From assembly GCA_037045225.1 (NCBI GenBank), contig JBAOHZ010000009.1, forward strand, positions 806,001 to 870,000: DNA of 64,000 nucleotides, read 5' to 3'. Source of the DNA: Nitrospira sp. Lineage in GTDB: Bacteria > Nitrospirota > Nitrospiria > Nitrospirales > Nitrospiraceae. The notes beneath the pieces were generated by a model that had not been told where the DNA came from, did not search any database, and worked only from the letters and a program-made list of their open reading frames with translations. The position numbers were made by a program, and so were the translations under genes. Positions 24,875 to 35,279 of the stretch are shown in pieces. Every line of letters starts with the position of its first letter. Positions within the stretch are counted from its first letter, which is position 1.

Positions 24875-27800
24875 CTAGACTTTAATTTTGATATGTTCAC
24901 CCTTCAGCCACTTGATCATGAACTCGTTTTCCTGACCCGGCGTGAAGCCGGTCCGGACTGGTTCCCACGGACCACGGGCTCCGATACCGCCATCTTCCGC
25001 CTTGGTGATGCGGATCAAGCATTCCTTCGGAACCGTGTTGACCGCGTGGTGATCGATTTCGAATCCCCACTTGAACTTCAGGGAGTTCGCCTGCTTACCC
25101 GGCAAAGAGTCCGTTTGGTGCATCGGCATCAACCAGCTTCTAGTGAACGACTGTTGCGCGCCGTACCGGAAGTTGGACTGGTAGCCGGTGTCCACCGCAA
25201 TGGCGCGTCCGTCCGGCCGCGTCTCGTGCCCTTTCACCGACTTCGCCGTGGATACATAGGGAGCATGTTTGGCCATCGTCACATGATACGGATACGATGG
25301 ATTGTACTTCGCACGAATCATCAACCGGGACACCTTGTAGAACGGATCCGAGGGCTTCCAGCCGCGATAGGGCCGGTCCACCGGGTTCCCGTCGACATAA
25401 CAGTAGTCGCCGTCGTTGATGCCGCGGTCTTTCGCCGCTTGCGGATTGATATGGATTTGGTGCTCGCCGACACCCGGTGTCCGTTTGTCCATGCGGTACG
25501 GATCGCCGAAGTTCGACTCATAAATCTGCACCCAGTCGTTCACCGACCATTGGCTATGCACCCGATGCCGGGTCTTGGGCGTCACGCAGTAGAACTGGTA
25601 GCCCTTCTCCCACAACGGGTTCGGATGCCGCTTGATTTCCGACCACGGCAGCTTAATGTTTCGCACCGTTTTGTCGTCATGGTGCTGCGCCGTCACGGGA
25701 ATTCCATAGTCCTCCGGTCGGACATAGGGATTGGTCGTCATGATGGCGTTCGGCAGATACGGCGTACACTCCGGGCCTTCCCGGTGTGAAATGAAGTTTT
25801 CGCCGTATTCGATCGCTTCCGGCTCAATGCGATAGGTCTCCAAGCGTCCCGATCGCGTCCAGTGCGGCTTGGACTCGTTGGTCTCTTCCCAGAGCGGGTG
25901 GCGGGGATAGGTACGGCACATCACCATCCAGCCCTTTTCCGATTTCAACATCACATCGGCGCTGTATCCGTAAAACGTACTCGAGGCATCGAGAATGCGC
26001 TGCACGTAAATATCCACGCGATTCTGATACACGAACTTATAGGTATCCACCATCCGCTGGTCGCCGGTAATTTCCTTCAGCTTGGCGGCGACCCCAGAGA
26101 AGGAATCGAGATCGTTCCTGGTGTCGTACAGCGGGCGGATACCGCCCTTCCAGATCTGCACCCATGGATTCGACACGGTGGCCGTCATTTCCGGATAGGT
26201 AAACTCCATCCAGGAATTCACGGCGAAGGCCACGTCGGCATGGTTGACGTCCGAGGTCATCTCGATGTCCTGCGTGATCAGCATCTCGATGTTCGGATCG
26301 ACGTTTTTCACCATGTCATAGTGGTGCTTGGCGTTGTTCAGAATATTCACGTTCACCACCCATCGAACCTTGCTGGGACTTGGCATATGGGTCTTGCCGG
26401 TGAACACCTTACGGCCGTACTTCGGCGTGTTGACGATCAAGGCATTGTCGCCGTGGTTCCAATAGCCCGGCTCTTCACCGTAATAATATTTGCGATACTT
26501 AATTTCCTTGCCGTGGACATCGTCCCTGAGATTCAAATTCCAAGGATCTTCGCCCAAGTAGACACTCGCTCCTGCGCCGGACCATGGCGCCGCCTGCCAG
26601 ATGCCGACCTTGTAGTTACCGGACCAGGTATGACAACCCGTGCCGAACTTTCCGATATTGCCCGTCAGCATCATCACCAACGCCGCCGCTCGGCCCATTG
26701 AGGTCATATGGAAATAGTGGCACACGCCCTCACCGTTGTGGATGGCCGCTGGTTTGACGGTACCGCAGTCCCGCGCCCAGCGAACAATCAGATCCTTCGG
26801 TGAACGATTCACCTGGTGCACGGTATCCAGGTCATAGTCCTGGAGGTGAATCGTATACAGTTGATAGATGGGCATGACGTCGACTTCACGCCCGTTGAGC
26901 AATTTGATCCGATAGGTGCCCGTTAAGGCCGGGTCGATGCCGCTCTGAGTCAGATGAACCCCGACCTGCTCACGATGGAGCGGCACAGCCTTCCCCTTCG
27001 CCAGGTCCCAGACCATCATGCCGCCAAGGCGCTGTACCTGATCTTGGGTTAATCCCTGCACGCGTCCGGAGTATGACTTGGTGAAATCCGGGAGCTGATA
27101 GTCTTTCACCACCTCATGCGGATCCAAATACTGCAGCGTATCCGTCCGTACGAGCAACGGCATGTCCGTAAAGCCCTTAATAAAATCGATATCCTGGTAG
27201 TTTTCATCGAGAATGATTTTTGAGGCGCCGAGGAACAACGCGCCATCCGTCTCGGGACGCACTGGAATCCAATAATCCGCGCGGCTCGCGGTGGGGTTAT
27301 ACTCAGGAGTGATGACGACGAGGCGAGCCCCCCGCTCCATGCTCTCCAACTTCCAGTGCGCTTCCGGCATCTTGTTCTCGACGAAGTTCTTTCCCCAGCT
27401 CGTATTCAACTTGGTAAAGCGCATGTCGGAAAGATCGACGTCGCAGTTCTGCGTCCCGTTCCACCAGGGTTGAGACGGGTCTTGATCGCCGTGCCAGGTG
27501 TAGTTGTTCCAGTAGCGTCCGCCCTGCGCCTGGTCCGGATTCACCTTGCGAATCCAACTATCCAATAAAGGCAGCACGCAATTGTTAAACCGGGTATTGG
27601 CATGTTTTCCCATCATGCCGAGGATCGGCATTCCGGCACGGTGCTTGAAGCAGCGCACGCCCGCGCCCTTCATCATTTCAATCATTTCCGGCGCATACCC
27701 CTGCTCGCGGAGACGACGGGCGCCGGCTTCACCGCTATACCGAGTACCGATGACGATCAATCCCTTGGCGACGTAGGTAAAGGCCGTATCCCAGGACACG

Positions 27801-28315
27801 CGAAGCATGTCATCCAAGAACCGGCTGCTGAACTTATATTTCCGCTTCGCCTCCGACGTCAGTTCAGGGGAACCGTCGTCCATCCACTGCTTCCAGCCCT
27901 TCCGCATCAACGGACCCTTCAAGCGATAGGGACCGTACACGCGACGGTGGAAGGTGAAGCCCTTCAAGCACATGCGCGGATTGTGCGCGAACGTGCCGCG
28001 GTTGCCGTAGAGGTCTTCATAGGTTTGGTGATCGTAGTTCTGCTCCACGCGCATGACGACACCGTTTCGAACGAACGCCCGAATGCGACAGGCGTGCGTG
28101 TCGTTCGGTGAGCAGCACCAGGTGAAGGACGAGTCATACCGATATTGATCGTGATAGACACGCTCCCACGACCGATCCGGATACTCACCCAAGGGATTGT
28201 CGACCTCGACGACCGGTTGCAACGCGGTCAATGCCAAGGCCTTGTCGGCAATGGCAGCCACTGCGACCGTCCCCGCCGAGACCTTCAAGAACTGCCTGCG
28301 GGATAACTGCATCAT
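24875..28315 (-). CDS. nxrA: nitrite oxidoreductase alpha subunit, copy 1
   Basis: The 1146-aa catalytic subunit that oxidises nitrite to nitrate at a bis-MGD molybdenum centre, of the DMSO reductase family type II. A Tat signal is clear (SRRQFLK at 5-11), so the enzyme faces the periplasm. Cys 67/68, 76 and 116 supply the FS0 cluster region, aligned with NarG. The C-terminal half holds the molybdopterin-binding part (HINPQAAKDRGINDGDY). A GAGGAGGT site precedes the ATG. It forms an operon with nxrB1, and a sigma-54 promoter candidate and activator gene lie upstream. Confidence 0.97.
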   Translation of the reverse strand: MMQLSRRQFLKVSAGTVAVAAIADKALALTALQPVVEVDNPLGEYPDRSWERVYHDQYRYDSSFTWCCSPNDTHACRIRAFVRNGVVMRVEQNYDHQTYEDLYGNRGTFAHNPRMCLKGFTFHRRVYGPYRLKGPLMRKGWKQWMDDGSPELTSEAKRKYKFSSRFLDDMLRVSWDTAFTYVAKGLIVIGTRYSGEAGARRLREQGYAPEMIEMMKGAGVRCFKHRAGMPILGMMGKHANTRFNNCVLPLLDSWIRKVNPDQAQGGRYWNNYTWHGDQDPSQPWWNGTQNCDVDLSDMRFTKLNTSWGKNFVENKMPEAHWKLESMERGARLVVITPEYNPTASRADYWIPVRPETDGALFLGASKIILDENYQDIDFIKGFTDMPLLVRTDTLQYLDPHEVVKDYQLPDFTKSYSGRVQGLTQDQVQRLGGMMVWDLAKGKAVPLHREQVGVHLTQSGIDPALTGTYRIKLLNGREVDVMPIYQLYTIHLQDYDLDTVHQVNRSPKDLIVRWARDCGTVKPAAIHNGEGVCHYFHMTSMGRAAALVMMLTGNIGKFGTGCHTWSGNYKVGIWQAAPWSGAGASVYLGEDPWNLNLRDDVHGKEIKYRKYYYGEEPGYWNHGDNALIVNTPKYGRKVFTGKTHMPSPSKVRWVVNVNILNNAKHHYDMVKNVDPNIEMLITQDIEMTSDVNHADVAFAVNSWMEFTYPEMTATVSNPWVQIWKGGIRPLYDTRNDLDSFSGVAAKLKEITGDQRMVDTYKFVYQNRVDIYVQRILDASSTFYGYSADVMLKSEKGWMVMCRTYPRHPLWEETNESKPHWTRSGRLETYRIEPEAIEYGENFISHREGPECTPYLPNAIMTTNPYVRPEDYGIPVTAQHHDDKTVRNIKLPWSEIKRHPNPLWEKGYQFYCVTPKTRHRVHSQWSVNDWVQIYESNFGDPYRMDKRTPGVGEHQIHINPQAAKDRGINDGDYCYVDGNPVDRPYRGWKPSDPFYKVSRLMIRAKYNPSYPYHVTMAKHAPYVSTAKSVKGHETRPDGRAIAVDTGYQSNFRYGAQQSFTRSWLMPMHQTDSLPGKQANSLKFKWGFEIDHHAVNTVPKECLIRITKAEDGGIGARGPWEPVRTGFTPGQENEFMIKWLKGEHIKIKV

Positions 28316-28552
28316 GAATACCTCCTCATAAGAAGACAGGACACCTTACCGACGCCACGATTCATGGCGTCCACACAACACGTCGCCAGTGACCGGAACA
28401 GGCCAATGCAAATGAACCCTCCTTCCAGGCCGATGGTTCTCCCGACGCACGAGCGGCCGGTCGTACGACGGCGCAGCGTTTCGCATCTCTCTGCGCGAAG
28501 CACAACGAACATCGAGAAGATCGAGAAAATAAAAAATCATGACGACGTCTTG

Positions 28553-28568
28553 TGCACCTCGCATGCCA
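28553..28568 (-). promoter_or_regulatory. sigma-54 promoter candidate for nxrA1
   Basis: On the minus strand the sequence TGGCATGCGAGGTGCA fits the -24/-12 consensus TGGCACG-N4-TTGCW at 10 of 12 fixed positions with correct GG-GC spacing. It lies about 240 bases before the nxrA1 ATG and next to a sigma-54 activator gene. Not tested. Confidence 0.55.
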
Positions 28569-28682
28569 CGAAGGCCGTTCATGCCGAAATGTCTATGTCA
28601 TTGAAAAACCGAACGCTGAAGATGAAGAATGCATGAAGTTCTCGCGGCCCATGAATCAGCCACGACAACACGCGGTGAGACA

Positions 28683-28709
28683 CCACGATTCCACCACGAT
28701 ACATCGTGG
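28683..28709. promoter_or_regulatory. enhancer candidate upstream of nxrA1
   Basis: The inverted repeat CCACGAT-AC-ATCGTGG (28694-28709) has an extra half-site CCACGATT at 28683-28690. It stands about 130 bases upstream of the -24 element, the usual distance for sigma-54 activator sites. The remainder of 28316-28758 is an A/T-enriched leader without genes. Confidence 0.5.
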
Positions 28710-28758
28710 GATGCGCCATTCATCTGAGCAGAGAAAAAGACGGACGGAGAGGAATTCG

Positions 28759-30303
28759 TTACGTACGGGAGGGACGCCGAATAGCCAATTTTAGCATCCG
28801 GCTGCGGAGCGTGCTCGGGGCCAACCCCAACTGGTCGGCAGCTCCGCCAAGGCCTTCGATGCGCCAATCGAGCAGCGTGAGCGTTTGAAGAATATGGTGT
28901 CGTTCCTCGTCATGCAGCGTTCGCCGAGGAGTGGATTCGGTGGAGACGTGCGCATTCACCATCGCCGGATCGATACGCAACAGGCGATCGCGACACAGAA
29001 TCAGGCCACGCTCCACAATGTTCTCCAGCTCCCGCACATTTCCCGGCCAGGCATAATGCACCAATCGCTCCATCGACAGTCCGTCGAAGTCCTCACACTG
29101 TCGCTTCAGCCGTTGGGAATGAACCCGCAGGAAATACCGGGCGAGGATGGGAATGTCCTCCGGGCGCTCTCTGAGCGGAGGCATATGGATGGGAAAGACG
29201 TTCAACCGATAGTACAAATCGCTGCGAAAACGCCCCTGCTGGATCGCCCGTTGCAAATCGGTGTTCGTGGCGGCAATCACCCGGACATCCACTGGAATGG
29301 CCGTTGCGCCTCCGACCCGATCAACCAGACCGTCCTGGAGGACCCGCAACAGCTTCGCCTGCGCCTCCAGCGGCATCTCGCCGATTTCATCCAAAAACAA
29401 GGTGCCGCCATCGGCGAGCTCAAATCGGCCGATCCGTTGCTGTTCGGCGCCCGTAAACGCGCCCCGTTCGTGGCCGAACAACTCGCTTTCGATCAACCCT
29501 GCAGGGAGCGCCGCACAGTTCAGTCGCACAAAGGCACGGTCGCGCCGCAAACTTTGCTCATGGATGGCGCGTGCCAGAACCTCCTTGCCCGTTCCGGTCT
29601 CCCCCGTTACCATCACGGTGGCGTTCGTCGGAGCCGCCTGGCGAGCGAGCGTCAGCACATGCTCGAAGGTCTGGCTTCGCCCGACGACGATGCCGAAATC
29701 CTGACTGGCGTTGAGTTGCTCCTCCAAATACACATTTTCTCGCACCAGCTGTTGTTTCAAACGGTGGATTTCTTCATAGGCGTTGACGTGCGCGATGGCG
29801 AAGCCGATCTGCGTTGCCACCTGCTGAAGAAAATCGACTTCGGCCGGGTCCGGATACCCCTCCTCGATGCTGCCGATGTTCAACGTTCCAAGACAGGCCT
29901 CCTGAACGACCATGGGAAGGTTGATCATGCGACCAAGCCCTTCCTGCAGATAACTCTCGTCCTCGACAAACAGTCGTTCTTTCTGAAGGTAGGGCCGCAC
30001 ATGCACCTGATGATGATCGTAGACCCACCCTATTGCGCTGCGCGCGTGGGGAATCATCGCATCGCTTCTGAGCACCACCTTCGGGAGATTCGTCTCCATC
30101 GCATAAAACCGGAATGCGTCCGATTCCAAATCGTACACCGTGATTCCAGCCCGCTCCCACCGAAGCACTTTCGCCAACTGATCCGTGACGGCGCGAAACA
30201 AACTCTGTCGGTTGCGCTGAGAATTCAGCACATTGGTGACGGACAACAGCGTGCGATAGTTGAGCGCAAGGTTATGCAGGACGTGCCCCCCCTCTCGGAG
30301 CAA
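28759..30303 (-). CDS. GAF-type sigma-54-dependent activator
   Basis: A 514-aa NtrC/FhlA-class activator. Residues ~20-185 form a GAF sensor domain. The AAA+ domain has Walker A GETGTGKE, the sigma-54 contact loop GAFTGA and Walker B LFLDEIGE. The C-terminus carries a Fis-type helix-turn-helix (GGAADQLGLAPSTLRSRM). The start is a TTG with a modest site, and the true start could be a little downstream. It ends 443 bases before nxrA1 on the same strand, so control of nxrA1B1 is likely but inferred. Confidence 0.9.
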   Translation of the reverse strand: MLREGGHVLHNLALNYRTLLSVTNVLNSQRNRQSLFRAVTDQLAKVLRWERAGITVYDLESDAFRFYAMETNLPKVVLRSDAMIPHARSAIGWVYDHHQVHVRPYLQKERLFVEDESYLQEGLGRMINLPMVVQEACLGTLNIGSIEEGYPDPAEVDFLQQVATQIGFAIAHVNAYEEIHRLKQQLVRENVYLEEQLNASQDFGIVVGRSQTFEHVLTLARQAAPTNATVMVTGETGTGKEVLARAIHEQSLRRDRAFVRLNCAALPAGLIESELFGHERGAFTGAEQQRIGRFELADGGTLFLDEIGEMPLEAQAKLLRVLQDGLVDRVGGATAIPVDVRVIAATNTDLQRAIQQGRFRSDLYYRLNVFPIHMPPLRERPEDIPILARYFLRVHSQRLKRQCEDFDGLSMERLVHYAWPGNVRELENIVERGLILCRDRLLRIDPAMVNAHVSTESTPRRTLHDEERHHILQTLTLLDWRIEGLGGAADQLGLAPSTLRSRMLKLAIRRPSRT

Positions 30304-30558
30304 AGACTCTCAATGAACGGATCACGACCTCTGTGTGCTGGAGCGACACGTCGTCAGGAAAGGCACCGACACGCACAGGACTCGCAGGCCCGCTTCGATG
30401 GTCGCTATAGCTTGGGCACTGTCGGCATCATAGGCCTGACCGATGGCTGGTTCCAGTCGTTCATCGAATCTTCATCAAACGTTCATGTGTCGCCGGCGGC
30501 AGCCAACTGGATCACGTGGTCCGGCACAGCTTGCCCTCGCAAGGCTTCCGCAGTGAAA

Positions 30559-32115
30559 CTACTGACGCCCTACGCCTAAGGCACGCCGCCCCTCATCCAT
30601 CTCAACGTCCGATCTGAGTCGCGAAGAACGGCGCCCGGACGCGGGTCCCAAGGATCCTGAGTCTGGACCGATTGAGGGCGTAAGAGGATTCGTCGTCGTC
30701 CCCAAATCGGGACTTCTTCGGGGAACCAATGCACTCGGGACCGGATCGCGATGCGGACGCATCCGGTCCAGGTCCGGCAAAACCCGCCCTTCAGATGATG
30801 GCCGCGGATCGCCTTTCCGGGGTACGATCCGTTGAAGCTCCTCCTCATCGTCTTCTTCATCGAGCAGGGAACCAATCGCTTCTCTGCGATCGCTCGTCAC
30901 TAAATTCGTCGCGATCACTTCTTTCGCCAGAGATTCCGCCGTGGGCAATTCATCGGCATAGACATCGGTCTCATATTCGGCAGTGGACGGCGTCGCCAGA
31001 GAAGTCCACACGGATTGCCCGGACTCGGTGATGTTAATGCTCGTCACGGTCGACAGGCCCGGCCGGATCGGATGTTCCCGGAGTTCGTCCGCGGGTAAGG
31101 CGATGCGCACCGGGACACGCTCGACGATGTGAATGAAGTTGCCGGTCGAATTATCCGGAGGCAGCAGGGCAAAGGCGCTTCCACTGCCCGGCACCAGTCC
31201 CTCGACCGTCCCATGGAACGTTTGCTTCGACCCATAGAGACTCACATTCACCAACGCCGGCTGGCCGGGACGAACATGTTGCAGTTCCGTTTCACGCAAG
31301 TTCGCTTCGACCCACAGATGATCCAGCGGAACAATCGTCATTAGCAGCGCCCCTGGCTGAACGCGATCTCCCACCTGTGCTTTGCGCTTGGCGACGTATC
31401 CGGAAATCGGAGCCCGGATTTGTTGGCGCGCATATTCCAGATGCGCTTCGATCAATTGATGCTTCGCGAGATCCACCGCCGGATGGGCCATGACGGTCGT
31501 GCCCCCGATCTGCGCATCCAACGAATCCAGCTCGGCCTGGGTCTCCCGCACCTCCGCGTCCAAACTCGCAATTTTGTCTGCGGTATTTTGCAGGATCTGT
31601 TTGGAAATCGCGCCGCTCGGCGCTGCCCGTTGATAACGATCCATGTCGTGTTCGGCCAAGTCCAGGCGGGCCCGGCGCGAGTGCAGTTTTTCCGCGAGTT
31701 GTTTCCGGTTGATAAACAGCGCCGCAATACGACGCACTTCCTCCCCTAGCCGACCACGGGCCCTCCCCAGGGCGGCATAGGCTTGATGCTCGTCCAAGCG
31801 GATCATCAAGTCCCCTCGATTGACAAACTGCGTCTCCTCCGCCAGCACCTGCGTCACGATGCCGGAGGCCTGCGCCGCCACCGGCACCAGATTCCCCGTG
31901 ACATAGGCGTTATCGGTTCGTACCCAAAACCGGTCATGCGTATACCAGTACACCAGATAGGCAACCGTAGCGACCAGCACCAAGACGGCCACGACCAATA
32001 GTTGCCGATTCCGGCGCGCACGAATAGCCTTCGGATGGATGCGGTAGGGGCCAACCTGCGGCGAGCCACCAGGGGATTGTGGAGTCTGGGACGTATCTGT
32101 CGTCGTAGTGGTCAT
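30559..32115 (-). CDS. EmrA-like membrane fusion protein with long C-terminal tail
   Basis: A 518-aa periplasmic adaptor. An inner-membrane anchor (~28-48) is followed by the biotinyl-lipoyl and coiled-coil hairpin of HlyD/EmrA proteins (VTGNLVPVAAQASGIV, APISGYVAKRKAQVGDRV). EmrA is usually near 390 aa. Here the last ~140 residues are an acidic then Pro/Arg-rich low-complexity tail (LLDEEDDEEEL). The ATG at 32115 lies 4 bases after the upstream stop. It is the third gene of an MFS-OMF-MFP drug efflux operon. Confidence 0.88.
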   Translation of the reverse strand: MTTTTTDTSQTPQSPGGSPQVGPYRIHPKAIRARRNRQLLVVAVLVLVATVAYLVYWYTHDRFWVRTDNAYVTGNLVPVAAQASGIVTQVLAEETQFVNRGDLMIRLDEHQAYAALGRARGRLGEEVRRIAALFINRKQLAEKLHSRRARLDLAEHDMDRYQRAAPSGAISKQILQNTADKIASLDAEVRETQAELDSLDAQIGGTTVMAHPAVDLAKHQLIEAHLEYARQQIRAPISGYVAKRKAQVGDRVQPGALLMTIVPLDHLWVEANLRETELQHVRPGQPALVNVSLYGSKQTFHGTVEGLVPGSGSAFALLPPDNSTGNFIHIVERVPVRIALPADELREHPIRPGLSTVTSINITESGQSVWTSLATPSTAEYETDVYADELPTAESLAKEVIATNLVTSDRREAIGSLLDEEDDEEELQRIVPRKGDPRPSSEGRVLPDLDRMRPHRDPVPSALVPRRSPDLGTTTNPLTPSIGPDSGSLGPASGRRSSRLRSDVEMDEGRRALGVGRQ

Positions 32116-32119
32116 AGAT

Positions 32120-33628
32120 TTAGCTCGGATTCTGTTTCGGTCGTTTTGCAATGTCCGGATTGTGATAACCGCCGCCCAAGGATTCGATCAGATCAACTGC
32201 CGCCACCAACTGGTCGCTCTCCAAAGCCCTCAACGCATATTCCTGCTCTAGGACCGGATAACGATGCCGCAAGACCTCCCGATCATCATCGAGCCCATTC
32301 ACGAGTCGCACCTTCGCCAACCGCCAGTCATCACCCAACGAGGCCACCAACCGCCTATGCGAAGCCATGATCTCATTCGTGGTCTGCCAAGCGCTCAAAC
32401 TGTCGGCCACTTCCCGCATCGCATCCAGCAAGGTATCGTTATAGAGCTCCACCGCCGCATCGTACTCCGCACGTTGCGCCCCCAATTCACCGCGGAGCCG
32501 GCCGCCTTCAAACCAGGGCATGCGCAGGCCGGGTGCCAGTCCATAACTGAAGCTTTGACCGCTAAACAGAAAATTGGCCAGCTTATCGGTCCCCTTCGTC
32601 AATGTCAGCGCATTGAATCCCACGAATCCCGTCAGATCGATGGTGGGATAGAATTGAGTGACCGCCACCCGGACCATACGCGATGCGGCGTGAGCACGAT
32701 AGATGGCGGCCGCAAGGTCCGGCCGATGGACGAGTAACCCCAGCGACAGATGGTCCGGCGCCGCAATCTGAGTGGGAACGATCACTTTCGGTTTGGCGAA
32801 CAGATGCACCGCCTCATCAGGTCCCTTGCCCGCTAATCGCGCCAGCAAATGGCGCTGCACATCCAACTGATCTCGGATCGCCGCCTGGCGTTTGAACGCC
32901 GCTTCATACTCGGCCACCGCAATTTTGACTGGCTGGTCGTTATCGAGTCCGAGGCGAAACCGAGTCTCCGCCAGCGTCTTGAGATCCTGGCGGATGCCGA
33001 TGATGGTTTTGACAATCGTGAGCTGCTGTTGCAGTGCCTGGCCACGGAAATAGGCACGGGCAATGCCCGTGGTCAATCGGAGGCGCACTTCGGCCGTTTC
33101 CGCTTCTTCGGCCCCAGCATGGCCAAGCGCTGCTTCCAGCATGGCCCGATTTTTCCCCCAAAAATCGAACTCGTAGCGGAAGCTCAACGGGTTGATAATC
33201 CCGTAGGCGATGCGTATGCCGGCCACCTCCGGATTCAACGCCGCAAACACACCGTGTTGCGAAATACGTTCATAGGTCAACGATGCCTCGGCCTCCAGAA
33301 ACGGCAACAGCCGCGCCCCTTCGACTTTGACAAGAGATTCCGCCTGCCGCAACCTGGCGGCTGCACGTTTTAATCCGGGGTTGTCTTTGAGCGCCTCCTC
33401 GATCAGGCTATTCAGTTCCTGATTGCCGAACTGTTCCCACCAGTGATCCTCCGGCCAATTCTGGAGCCGGCTTGTCACCTCTGCGAGCGTCTCCGTCATT
33501 TCAGGTGCCTCAAGATATTGTGCCGCTGGATCACCTTTCGGGACCCATGCGCAGCCCCCGAAGAACAGCGCGCAGCCGATCCCGAGATAGATCGGCAATC
33601 GGCAGGCAGTTGATACACGGAATCTCAT
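32120..33628 (-). CDS. outer-membrane efflux lipoprotein (NodT/TolC family)
   Basis: A 502-aa protein with a lipobox FFGGC (Cys ~26) and two OEP repeats typical of OprM/NodT factors (HWWEQFGNQELNSLIEEAL; ALKDNPGLKRAAARL). It forms the outer-membrane channel of a tripartite pump. It overlaps the MFS gene stop by 4 bases and is followed after 4 bases by the adaptor gene. Confidence 0.92.
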   Translation of the reverse strand: MRFRVSTACRLPIYLGIGCALFFGGCAWVPKGDPAAQYLEAPEMTETLAEVTSRLQNWPEDHWWEQFGNQELNSLIEEALKDNPGLKRAAARLRQAESLVKVEGARLLPFLEAEASLTYERISQHGVFAALNPEVAGIRIAYGIINPLSFRYEFDFWGKNRAMLEAALGHAGAEEAETAEVRLRLTTGIARAYFRGQALQQQLTIVKTIIGIRQDLKTLAETRFRLGLDNDQPVKIAVAEYEAAFKRQAAIRDQLDVQRHLLARLAGKGPDEAVHLFAKPKVIVPTQIAAPDHLSLGLLVHRPDLAAAIYRAHAASRMVRVAVTQFYPTIDLTGFVGFNALTLTKGTDKLANFLFSGQSFSYGLAPGLRMPWFEGGRLRGELGAQRAEYDAAVELYNDTLLDAMREVADSLSAWQTTNEIMASHRRLVASLGDDWRLAKVRLVNGLDDDREVLRHRYPVLEQEYALRALESDQLVAAVDLIESLGGGYHNPDIAKRPKQNPS

Positions 33629-35223
33629 GGCCCCTCCTCAATTAATTCTTCAGCGCGCCGCTCCCTGAGGTCATCAGCTGGACTCGGCGACAACGGCAAG
33701 TGGGTCGGATGGGCGAACCACACGAGAATGCCCAATCCGACAAATAGGAAACTCGCGACGAGAAACGCATCGTTGACGCCGAGGATCGCCGCTTCCTGGC
33801 GAATCAGCTGTCCAAGCTTGGCCTGAACCTCCGCCGGCGACAACCCTGCCGCACTCAGCTTAGTCGTCAACTGTCCCATCGGATCGAACGAGATCGACTG
33901 CCGTCCGCCGAAGTGATCAGCTAGGTGCAGTTGATGAAAGTGGATTCGCCGGAACAAGACGATCCCTTGAAACGTGATCCCGAATGCGCCCGCAGCCACA
34001 CGTAAAAGGTTGGCCACCTCGGCGGCTCGCAGGATGAGCGGACCGGACAGGCCGTGCAGAATCAACACCGTCACGGGCGTAAAAAACGACCCCAGAAAAA
34101 TGCCTTCTACGAGCATCGGCCAGAAGAGTTCCTCATAACTATGGGGATCGTCGTACAGGCCGAGCCAGTAGAAGGTCCAGGCAAAGCCCAGACTGTTCAG
34201 ACAGATCAACCAGCGCGCATCGATGTACTTGCAGAGGAGATGCATCACGGCAATGGCAGGCGCCCCCAACAACACCAACGGCAACAGGGCGAGCCCGGCC
34301 AGTTTGGATGAATAGCCGAGAATGAGTTGGATCTGCACGATCAACAGCGACAACAGCCCTTGAATCGAGAAAAACCCGAGCGTCAGACTGATGACGCCGA
34401 TCACAAAATTACGGTGCATGAACAGGCGCAGATCCAGTGTGGGATGGCGCTCCCCCAATTCCCAAATGATGAAACAGGGAAACGCCACGAGAAGGACGAC
34501 CGCGATGGCCTGCAGGAAGGGAGAATCCAGCCAATCGAAATCATTGCCCATATTGAGCAGTGTCTGAAGCCCCAGGAGCAACACCGCCAGCAAGATAAAC
34601 CCGCCCCAATCGAATCGCGAGTACCGACGATGAAAGCCTCGCCCATATAATAAGGCCGCCAGCGTACCGACGATCACGAGCGTCAGCACGAAATCCAGGT
34701 AGAACAGAAAACGCCAGCCGAGCATATAGGAGATGTAGCCCCCCACCGGCATCCCGATGGTGAAGGGCGTAATGCTAAACAAGCCCCAGACGGTCAATGC
34801 CACCGCCTTCAATCGCTTGGGATATTCGTTGAGCAGCATGGACTGGGCGATCGGCAAGGTGATGCCACCGGCGACCCCTTGCACGATGCGAGCAGGCACA
34901 AACTGCGCAAGCGTCTGGCTAGCACCGCACAAATACGAGGCCACGCTATACACCACGAAGGCGCCGATCAACAGACGGTAATCGCCGATCCGCCCCGAAA
35001 GATATCGCGCGAGGGGAAACCCCAGAGCCAACCCGACCATAAAGTCGGTCTGCGCCCAGGTGAGAAAACTGGGTAACACACCGCCCAGATCGCCCGACAC
35101 ATGCGGCAGCAGGGCAATGTAGGAACCGGCATTGAACAACACCACGATATGCGACAGGCCAAGCACGGCGTTGAACAACACAAACCGCCACCCATGCAAC
35201 CGTCTGAGATACACAGTGGCCAT
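33625..35223 (-). CDS. MFS transporter, DHA2 (EmrB/QacA) family
   Basis: A 532-aa transporter with about 14 hydrophobic spans, as in EmrB. The loop GRIGDYRLLIGAF and the motif C region VQGVAGGITLPIAQSMLL fit drug:H+ antiporters. First gene of the efflux operon with the OMF and EmrA-like genes (4-base overlap). The substrate is not known. Its position between the nxr copies need not be functional. Confidence 0.9.
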   Translation of the reverse strand: MATVYLRRLHGWRFVLFNAVLGLSHIVVLFNAGSYIALLPHVSGDLGGVLPSFLTWAQTDFMVGLALGFPLARYLSGRIGDYRLLIGAFVVYSVASYLCGASQTLAQFVPARIVQGVAGGITLPIAQSMLLNEYPKRLKAVALTVWGLFSITPFTIGMPVGGYISYMLGWRFLFYLDFVLTLVIVGTLAALLYGRGFHRRYSRFDWGGFILLAVLLLGLQTLLNMGNDFDWLDSPFLQAIAVVLLVAFPCFIIWELGERHPTLDLRLFMHRNFVIGVISLTLGFFSIQGLLSLLIVQIQLILGYSSKLAGLALLPLVLLGAPAIAVMHLLCKYIDARWLICLNSLGFAWTFYWLGLYDDPHSYEELFWPMLVEGIFLGSFFTPVTVLILHGLSGPLILRAAEVANLLRVAAGAFGITFQGIVLFRRIHFHQLHLADHFGGRQSISFDPMGQLTTKLSAAGLSPAEVQAKLGQLIRQEAAILGVNDAFLVASFLFVGLGILVWFAHPTHLPLSPSPADDLRERRAEELIEEGP

Positions 35224-35279
35224 CGCCGCGCTCCAGCTCCATCACGTAATCACTTAACGAGGTGACGTATCCCGACTGC

